Shown here: one piece after another, positions 1-3,855 of the stretch | Layout of the letters: every line of letters starts with the position of its first letter | Position numbering within the stretch: the stretch's first letter is position 1 | Origin: Treponema sp. | Lineage (GTDB): Bacteria > Spirochaetota > Spirochaetia > Treponematales > Treponemataceae | Assembly: GCA_018385415.1 (NCBI GenBank) | Contig: JAHAZA010000098.1 | Span: 1-6,125 of the forward strand | DNA: 6,125 nucleotides | Reading direction: 5' to 3' | The notes under the pieces: generated by a model | Seen by the model: the letters and a program-made list of their open reading frames with translations, nothing else | Database searches by the model: none | Told to the model about the DNA's origin: nothing | Position numbers and translations under genes: made by a program

Positions 1-53
1 GTTTCTTCTATCGCTTTTTTATAATAGGGATATTTTTTGAGGGAAATTTTGAG

Positions 54-66
54 AAAAAAAAAAAAA
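54..66. repeat. Thirteen-base A homopolymer upstream of the metY promoter
   Basis: An uninterrupted run of 13 A lies about 25 bases upstream of the candidate -35 box of metY. Such tracts can act as UP-like elements, bend DNA, or vary in length by slippage. Nothing here decides between these, and the exact length may also be a sequencing uncertainty. Confidence 0.5.
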
Positions 67-85
67 TAGTAACTTTATTTTTAAT

Positions 86-107
86 TTCCTATTGGTATAG
101 TAGGTAA
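86..107. promoter_or_regulatory. Candidate operator overlapping the metY -35 box
   Basis: The segment contains the inverted repeat CCTA-N9-TAGG (88-104). Read on the - strand it has the form TTACCT-N11-AGGAA. It covers the candidate -35 box, where a repressor would block transcription. A closely similar pair of half-sites lies at 131-151. The placement upstream of a sulfur-assimilation gene would fit a cysteine/sulfur-responsive repressor, for example of the Rrf2/CymR type, but naming the regulator is a guess. Confidence 0.35.
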
Positions 108-124
108 GTGGGTTTATATATAAT
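92..124 (+). promoter_or_regulatory. Candidate sigma-70-type promoter for metY
   Basis: TTGGTA (92-97) is separated by 17 bases from TATATA (115-120), which overlaps a perfect TATAAT (119-124). Transcription would start near 128-132, leaving a leader of only about 50 nt before the ATG at 178. That is too short for a SAM riboswitch, so repressor control through the flanking inverted repeats is more likely. The AGGTAAG (102-108) and CTTACCT (130-136) arms flank the -10 region. Confidence 0.5.
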
Positions 125-130
125 CATAAC

Positions 131-151
131 TTACCTGGTGGTTAACAGGAA
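131..151. promoter_or_regulatory. Second candidate operator, downstream of the metY -10 box
   Basis: The segment reads TTACCT-N10-AGGAA, with an internal CCTG-N8-CAGG inverted repeat. It repeats the half-sites of 86-107 in the opposite orientation, with one base less between them. It falls at or just after the expected transcription start, so the same regulator could bind on both sides of the -10 box. This is pattern evidence only. Confidence 0.3.
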
Positions 152-164
152 TTAAACAGCAAAA

Positions 165-170
165 AAGGAG
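165..170 (+). promoter_or_regulatory. Ribosome binding site of metY
   Basis: AAGGAG with a 7-nt spacer before the ATG at 178 is close to ideal and fixes the start of metY. Confidence 0.85.
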
Positions 171-177
171 CATTATT

Positions 178-1296
178 ATGGCAAATAAATTACATTTTGA
201 AACATTACAGTTACATGTTGGACAGGAACAGGCAGATCCTGTTACAGATTCAAGAGCAGTTCCAATTTATCAGACAACATCTTATGTATTCCACAATTCA
301 CAGCATGCAGCAGACCGTTTTGGGCTTGCAGATGCAGGAAACATTTACGGCGGATCTTACAACCTTTTAGCTCACACACTTTCACAGTATGGCGTTGAAA
401 CTTCCTTTGTAAACGCCCACGACCTTGCAGAAGTTGAAAATGCAATCAGACCAAACACAAAAGCAATTTACCTTGAAACATTAGGAAACCCAAACGCAGA
501 CATTCCAGACCTTGATGCAATTTCTGCAATCGCAAAAAAGCACGGTCTTCCAGTAATCGTAGACAACACATTCGGAACACCATATCTTTTCCGTCCACTG
601 GAACACGGTGCAAACATCGTAGTTCACTCTGCAACAAAGTTCATCGGTGGACATGGAACAACACTTGGTGGAATTATCGTAGACGGCGGAAACTTCGACT
701 GGAAAGCATCAGGAAAATACGCAAATATTGCTGCTCCTAACCCATCTTACCATGGAATCAGCTTTGCAGATGCAGTAGGACCTGCAGCTTATGTTACATA
801 CATCCGTGCAATCCTTCTTCGCGACCAGGGCGCTTCAATTTCACCATTCAACGCATTCTTACTTCTCCAGGGTACAGAAACATTGAGCCTTCGCCTTGAC
901 CGTCATGTTGAAAACACAAAGAAAATCGTAGAGTTCCTTAAGAATCATCCAAAAGTTGAAAAAGTAAATCATCCTTCACTTGCAGATCATCCAGACCATG
1001 CATTGTACGAAAAGTACTTCCCAAACGGAGGAGCTTCAATCTTTACATTCGAAATCAAAGGTGGAAAAGAAGCTGCATGGAAGTTCATCGATAACCTTAA
1101 GATCTTCAGCCTTCTTGCAAATGTTGCAGATGTAAAATCCCTTGTAATTCATCCTGCAAGCACAACACATTCCCAGCTTAACGATGAAGAGCTTAAAGAT
1201 CAGGGAATCAGTCAGAGCACAATCCGTTTGAGTATCGGAACTGAACACTACGAAGATATTATTGCAGATCTTGAAAATGGATTTGCAGCTGTGTAG
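178..1296 (+). CDS. metY: O-acetylhomoserine sulfhydrylase (MetY type) with a ~55-residue internal deletion
   Basis: The family makes L-homocysteine and acetate from O-acetyl-L-homoserine and sulfide, using PLP, in cytoplasmic methionine synthesis. Visible motifs are FETLQLHVGQE at the N-terminus, VDNTFGTPYL (128-137, with D129 for the PLP pyridine nitrogen), SATKFIGGHG (151-160, with K154 as the Schiff-base lysine), and the C-terminal SLVIHPASTTHSQL and TIRLSIGTEH with substrate-carboxylate R350. The protein has 372 residues where the family usually has about 425-430. At residues 55-61 the sequence jumps from the FGLADAGNIYG motif straight into IYGGSYNLLAHTL, omitting the stretch that normally holds YGR-L-x-N-x-T, the helix IAALEGG, the PLP-phosphate loop ASGxAA and GDHIVA. 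The gap is clean and in frame (about 165 bp), and both sides match the family closely. The start is set by AAGGAG 7 nt upstream. The product is probably inactive if the deletion is real; an assembly error is the other explanation. Family assignment is sure, activity is doubtful. Confidence 0.9.
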   Translation: MANKLHFETLQLHVGQEQADPVTDSRAVPIYQTTSYVFHNSQHAADRFGLADAGNIYGGSYNLLAHTLSQYGVETSFVNAHDLAEVENAIRPNTKAIYLETLGNPNADIPDLDAISAIAKKHGLPVIVDNTFGTPYLFRPLEHGANIVVHSATKFIGGHGTTLGGIIVDGGNFDWKASGKYANIAAPNPSYHGISFADAVGPAAYVTYIRAILLRDQGASISPFNAFLLLQGTETLSLRLDRHVENTKKIVEFLKNHPKVEKVNHPSLADHPDHALYEKYFPNGGASIFTFEIKGGKEAAWKFIDNLKIFSLLANVADVKSLVIHPASTTHSQLNDEELKDQGISQSTIRLSIGTEHYEDIIADLENGFAAV

Positions 1297-1319
1297 AAAG
1301 TGATTGTTGAAAATTGATG

Positions 1320-1345
1320 GCAGAGTCTTAAGGCTCTGCTTTTTT
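1320..1345 (+). terminator. Intrinsic terminator of metY
   Basis: A stem of eight pairs (1320-1327 with 1332-1339: six Watson-Crick pairs GCAGAG/CTCTGC plus one T-G and one C-G) closes on a TTAA loop and is followed by six T (1340-1345). It starts 23 bases after the metY stop. The stop codon of the convergent nuclease gene (1344-1346) lies in the T tract. The - strand side has only a weak T-rich stretch, so good bidirectional function is uncertain. Confidence 0.85.
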
Positions 1346-2291
1346 ATTTTAGGGAGAGAACTTCTTCTACAGGAAGTTCTACGGCTTGGGCAATCTGTTC
1401 GGCTGTGAGGACATTCATGGCAAGAAGATTTCTGGCGTTTTGAAGTTGCTGAGCATGTAATTGATTTTCAACTTCGGTTGCAACTTTCTTGTTAACTTCT
1501 TTTTCAAGCTTAATTGCAACTTGTTTTTCAACTTCGTTTGAAACCCTTTTTTCAACTTCATTTGCAACTCTTTTATCGACTTCACTTGCAACCCTTTTAT
1601 CGACTTCGGTTGCAACTCTTTTATCGATTTCTATTGCGACTTCTTTTTCGACTTCTTCCCTTATCCATTCTCCAACTGTCATATACTCTTTTCTCCACTT
1701 TGTGCTATGCTTTACACTTTCGACTTCTTTTGAAATCTGTTTTGTAAAAACATCCTCTGGGTCATTTGTTATAAGATAGCGGAGAAAAGTTCCAAGTCGT
1801 GAATCTTCCCGCTTAAGCTCACTTGCATTCAGATTATAAAATACTTTGCGGGTATTGTCATCATAAGATTTGTCCGGTCGCTCGAGAAAATTCTGTTTGA
1901 CTGTATAAATGAGGGAATCGTGGTTGAATGGATCGAAGGTACAGATAAAAATTACATAGCTTTCTTTTAAGTGGCGGTAATCCATGCTGCGTTCCAGCTG
2001 GTCGATGTCCATCAAAGCCTGATAATATCTGACACGCTTTTCAAGATTGTGTTTGTCTGTTGTCTGAATTTCGATATCATAAATTTTATTGCTGTCACGG
2101 ACATATACATCAAGCCTGATGCTATGGGATCCATAATCCGGTGCAATTGCATACTGATTGTGAACATATTCCAGCCGGTCAATTTTTATATTCAAAAGCA
2201 GTTCAAGCATTTGACGGCAGATAGACTCGTTCTGCATTACTTTGCAGAAGATATAATCATCTGTGATTTTTAGTTCATTCCATGGTTTCAT
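1344..2291 (-). CDS. Rpn family recombination-promoting nuclease / PD-(D/E)XK nuclease family transposase
   Basis: The N-terminus (MKPWNELKITDDYIFCKVM) and the core SIRLDVYVRDSNKIYDIEIQ (57-76) are typical of the PD-(D/E)XK 'transposase' family. D61, E74 and Q76 are the likely catalytic residues, followed by the helix KRVRYYQALMD (85-95) and strand SYVIFICTFDPF (111-122). Established work on E. coli Rpn proteins shows DNA endonuclease activity, promotion of RecA-independent recombination and a role in phage defence. Residues 213-268 are seven octapeptide repeats of the form E-V-D/E-K-R-V-A-x. The C-terminus, ARNLLAMNVLTAEQIAQAVELPVEEV, is the usual family tail resembling a helix-turn-helix. 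AGGAG (2301-2305) sits 9 nt before the ATG at 2291. The gene is complete at 315 residues, within the usual range. It is convergent with metY and appears to be transcribed alone, or at the end of the upstream operon across a 228-bp gap. No terminal inverted repeats are visible, so it does not look like a working insertion sequence. Confidence 0.9.
   Translation of the reverse strand: MKPWNELKITDDYIFCKVMQNESICRQMLELLLNIKIDRLEYVHNQYAIAPDYGSHSIRLDVYVRDSNKIYDIEIQTTDKHNLEKRVRYYQALMDIDQLERSMDYRHLKESYVIFICTFDPFNHDSLIYTVKQNFLERPDKSYDDNTRKVFYNLNASELKREDSRLGTFLRYLITNDPEDVFTKQISKEVESVKHSTKWRKEYMTVGEWIREEVEKEVAIEIDKRVATEVDKRVASEVDKRVANEVEKRVSNEVEKQVAIKLEKEVNKKVATEVENQLHAQQLQNARNLLAMNVLTAEQIAQAVELPVEEVLSLK
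1488..1655 (-). repeat. Seven tandem 24-bp units encoding octapeptide repeats
   Basis: Residues 213-268 of the Rpn protein split into EVEKEVAI, EIDKRVAT, EVDKRVAS, EVDKRVAN, EVEKRVSN, EVEKQVAI and KLEKEVNK. The DNA shows the matching 24-bp periodicity, with the clearest identity in the three middle units (about 1560-1631). Valines fall every four residues and charged residues alternate, so a long charged helix or coiled coil is expected. Whole-unit gain or loss would keep the frame. Confidence 0.85.
1680..1696 (-). promoter_or_regulatory. Possible internal ribosome binding site and start inside the Rpn gene
   Basis: On the - strand GGAG (1693-1696) lies 10 nt before an in-frame ATG (1680-1682, Met204), with a further GAG closer in. 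Starting here would give a 112-residue product containing the octapeptide helix and C-terminal tail but no nuclease domain. E. coli rpn genes are known to make a short C-terminal form from an internal start that inhibits the full-length toxin. That this happens here is inference from position alone, and the spacing is slightly long. Confidence 0.3.
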
Positions 2292-2435
2292 AACTGGTAT
2301 CTCCTAAGTGTGGGTCTTAGTTATAGATACTTTTTTGTTTGGAATTTTGTTGCGGAAAAATAGATTTTTTTCGATTTTTATATTTTAGTGCAGTAATCAG
2401 TTTATGCTAAACAGGCAACTTCTACATTCACAGGT

Positions 2436-2498
2436 TCACTTTGCATCGCTTGCCATAAGGTAAGCTTCATCTGCATAGTCATCCAGCTTTCTAGTCAT
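2436..2498 (-). CDS. Small 20-residue ORF, possibly the first half of a frameshifted small gene
   Basis: The ORF MTRKLDDYADEAYLMASDAK begins at an ATG (2496-2498) with AGGAG (2505-2509) 6 nt upstream and starts 21 nt after the stop of the preceding membrane-protein gene, so it could be the last gene of that operon. It ends at TGA 2436-2438. In the next frame an ATG at 2444-2446 continues as MQSEPVNVEVACLA and stops at 2402-2404. The two pieces overlap and together would make a protein of about 33 residues, so a single frameshift could have split one small gene. I do not recognise either piece. The rest of the gap down to the nuclease gene (2292-2401) is AT-rich with no convincing site except that gene's ribosome binding site. 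Confidence 0.35.
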   Translation of the reverse strand: MTRKLDDYADEAYLMASDAK

Positions 2499-2519
2499 AA
2501 TGGGCTCCTAGCTGAATCC

Positions 2520-3071
2520 TTACACTTGCATGCTTTTAGATTCCCTTCGTAAGGTATTATAAAAACGACTCAAATATTCGTTAAGCCCTTTTACTTTAGG
2601 CATTCTTTCATATTTGACCGAAGAAATATCCATAAACATTTCAGGATCCTCTTCTACAGCTTTGTTCATATAAATAAGAATCTTACAGACATAGGCTTCA
2701 TTGACTGTCCAATCTTTTCTTATTTTTCGTCTTAAAACCCAGCTGGATTCACGACACATCTCAAGTTCAAGAAAAAAAACATTTAACAAACGACGGTGAT
2801 AATGAAGAATATTTTCAACACCATTATCCTTTTCCTTTCCAGTAAAATCTGAATCAAATCGCTTTTTATATTCTTCAGGAATTCTTTCAATATCGCTGCT
2901 ACAATCCTTATAGAAAAATTTAATTATACTTTGCAAGGCATGAGCAAAATCAAAGCTCATGTAAGTTGACATCAATCCGGTATAACGCTGAAATTTCATA
3001 ATTTGAACCGGAATACTTATAGTAACAATTAGAGTGATAAATGCGATAATAACAGAAATCCAGTCAGACAT
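2520..3071 (-). CDS. Unrecognised single-pass membrane protein, 183 residues
   Basis: The N-terminus holds one clear hydrophobic helix (about 4-24, WISVIIAFITLIVTISIPVQI) with no lipobox or cleavage site, so it is probably a membrane anchor. The remaining ~160 residues are mostly helical and charged, including HYHRRLLNVFFLELEMC (90-106), an Arg/Lys-rich stretch VLRRKIRKDW (112-121) and a C-terminal GLNEYLSRFYNTLRRESK. Cysteines at 57, 106 and 129 form no metal-binding spacing. The layout resembles small anchored proteins of the DUF4760 kind, but only loosely. The ATG is one base after the TAA of the upstream gene, and its GGAG (3079-3082, 7-nt spacer) lies inside that gene's last codons, so the two are almost certainly co-transcribed and translationally coupled. 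The orientation suggests a cytoplasmic or periplasmic helical domain held at the membrane beside the two-pass partner. Confidence 0.75.
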   Translation of the reverse strand: MSDWISVIIAFITLIVTISIPVQIMKFQRYTGLMSTYMSFDFAHALQSIIKFFYKDCSSDIERIPEEYKKRFDSDFTGKEKDNGVENILHYHRRLLNVFFLELEMCRESSWVLRRKIRKDWTVNEAYVCKILIYMNKAVEEDPEMFMDISSVKYERMPKVKGLNEYLSRFYNTLRRESKSMQV

Positions 3072-3072
3072 A

Positions 3073-3720
3073 TTAAATCTCCGTGATTGAATTCATATAA
3101 TTCTTAATAAGCTCTGTATTAAGATTTTTTTTCTTTGTTATTGTTTTTACAGATTTTTGGTTATTTGATTTCCCTGTATTTGTTTCTTCTTCAGTTATTT
3201 CATAATCTTGAAGATCGTTTGAACCTGCTACTTCTTTTAAGGTTTGCATTCTTAAAGAATGAAGTTCATTCAATTTGTCAAACTTGATCTTATTATCATC
3301 TGTAGCTATAACATGACACAGAAAAAAAACGACAATGCCTACCATAACAATGTAAATGAGTATAATTATATGATTAAAAACTAAGTCTGCTTTCCATCCT
3401 GTATTCATTTCAAATTTTATAGCAGATATTGTATCATCTGGAACTTGTTCTTTAATTATTTGTTGAGAAGTAATTATAATATCACTGCAATTTAAATCAT
3501 TAATTTTTTTAAAATTTAACAAATATTTCCCCAAAATAATTCCTGAAAATATAGTAAGAATACATAACACAATTATATAAGGAATTTTTGTAAAAGATGC
3601 TTTATATACGACAAAGTCATTGTTTTTTTCTTTTTTTTCTAAACGGTCTTTTATTGAATTTAAAGTTTTTTCTATATTTTTAATAGACTTAGACAACTTT
3701 TCGTCGCATGAGTTATTCAT
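3073..3720 (-). CDS. Unrecognised two-pass membrane protein with N-terminal coiled coil, 215 residues
   Basis: Residues 5-33 form a Lys/Glu-rich heptad-like helix (LSKSIKNIEKTLNSIKDRLE), probably a coiled coil. Membrane segments lie at about 46-69 and 116-138, enclosing a loop of about 46 residues. The C-terminal ~75 residues are polar, with an acidic patch (EITEEET, 174-180) followed by a Lys-rich stretch (KTITKKK, 192-198). Both ends should be on the same side, most likely the cytoplasm because of the flanking lysines. There is no signal peptide or catalytic motif, and I recognise no family. GGAG (3728-3731) precedes the ATG at 3720 by 7 nt. It is followed one base after its stop by the single-pass membrane protein gene and preceded, across 135 bp containing a large palindrome, by the FGE-fold gene on the same strand. 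Low-complexity AT-rich codon use contrasts with the GC-rich DNA just upstream. Confidence 0.75.
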   Translation of the reverse strand: MNNSCDEKLSKSIKNIEKTLNSIKDRLEKKEKNNDFVVYKASFTKIPYIIVLCILTIFSGIILGKYLLNFKKINDLNCSDIIITSQQIIKEQVPDDTISAIKFEMNTGWKADLVFNHIIILIYIVMVGIVVFFLCHVIATDDNKIKFDKLNELHSLRMQTLKEVAGSNDLQDYEITEEETNTGKSNNQKSVKTITKKKNLNTELIKNYMNSITEI

Positions 3721-3770
3721 ATTACTTCTCCAAATTATTAAAATCAGTTCTTTTATTGTGAAATATTTTC

Positions 3771-3846
3771 GCTTTCGCAGTGCAGTAACTACTTCGACTT
3801 TACGCCTCTTTACGTCGCCCTTGCGTTGCTACTACACCGCGAAAGC
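3771..3846 (-). repeat. 76-bp imperfect palindrome just downstream of the FGE-fold gene
   Basis: Arms 3771-3789 (GCTTTCGCAGTGCAGTAAC) and 3828-3846 (GCTACTACACCGCGAAAGC) are inverted repeats matching at 16 of 19 positions. Read as RNA of the - strand, all three mismatches become G-U pairs, so the arms form an unbroken 19-bp stem. The 38-nt middle part holds the direct repeat CTTTACG-CCT-CTTTACG (3798-3814) and a further CGAC/GTCG pairing. It begins 9 nt after the stop codon of the large gene. No T tract follows on the - strand, so it is not a standard terminator. It may be a target-site structure for DGR retrohoming, an mRNA-stabilising stem, or a dispersed intergenic repeat. Confidence 0.7.
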
Positions 3847-3855
3847 TCGTCCCTG

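Noticed and set aside
20..25. TATAAT at the left edge as a promoter
   Set aside because: A -35 box would lie outside the window, and no gene starts at a suitable distance other than metY, which has a closer candidate.
128..177. SAM riboswitch or T-box upstream of metY
   Set aside because: The leader after the candidate promoter is only about 50 nt and shows none of the conserved structure; the inverted repeats there look like protein sites.
1344..2291. Insertion sequence around the Rpn 'transposase' gene
   Set aside because: No terminal inverted repeats or target-site duplications are visible; Rpn proteins are solitary nucleases despite the transposase label.
3734..3762. Promoter for the two-pass membrane protein gene (TTCACA-N17-AATAAT on the - strand)
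   Set aside because: A start about 7 bases after this -10 box would fall inside or after the ribosome binding site, so the mRNA would lack a usable leader.
3771..3846. Integron attC site, since Treponema denticola carries a chromosomal integron
   Set aside because: The palindrome has the right size, but no RYYYAAC / GTTRRRY core pair is found at its ends; the nearest matches are imperfect and misplaced.
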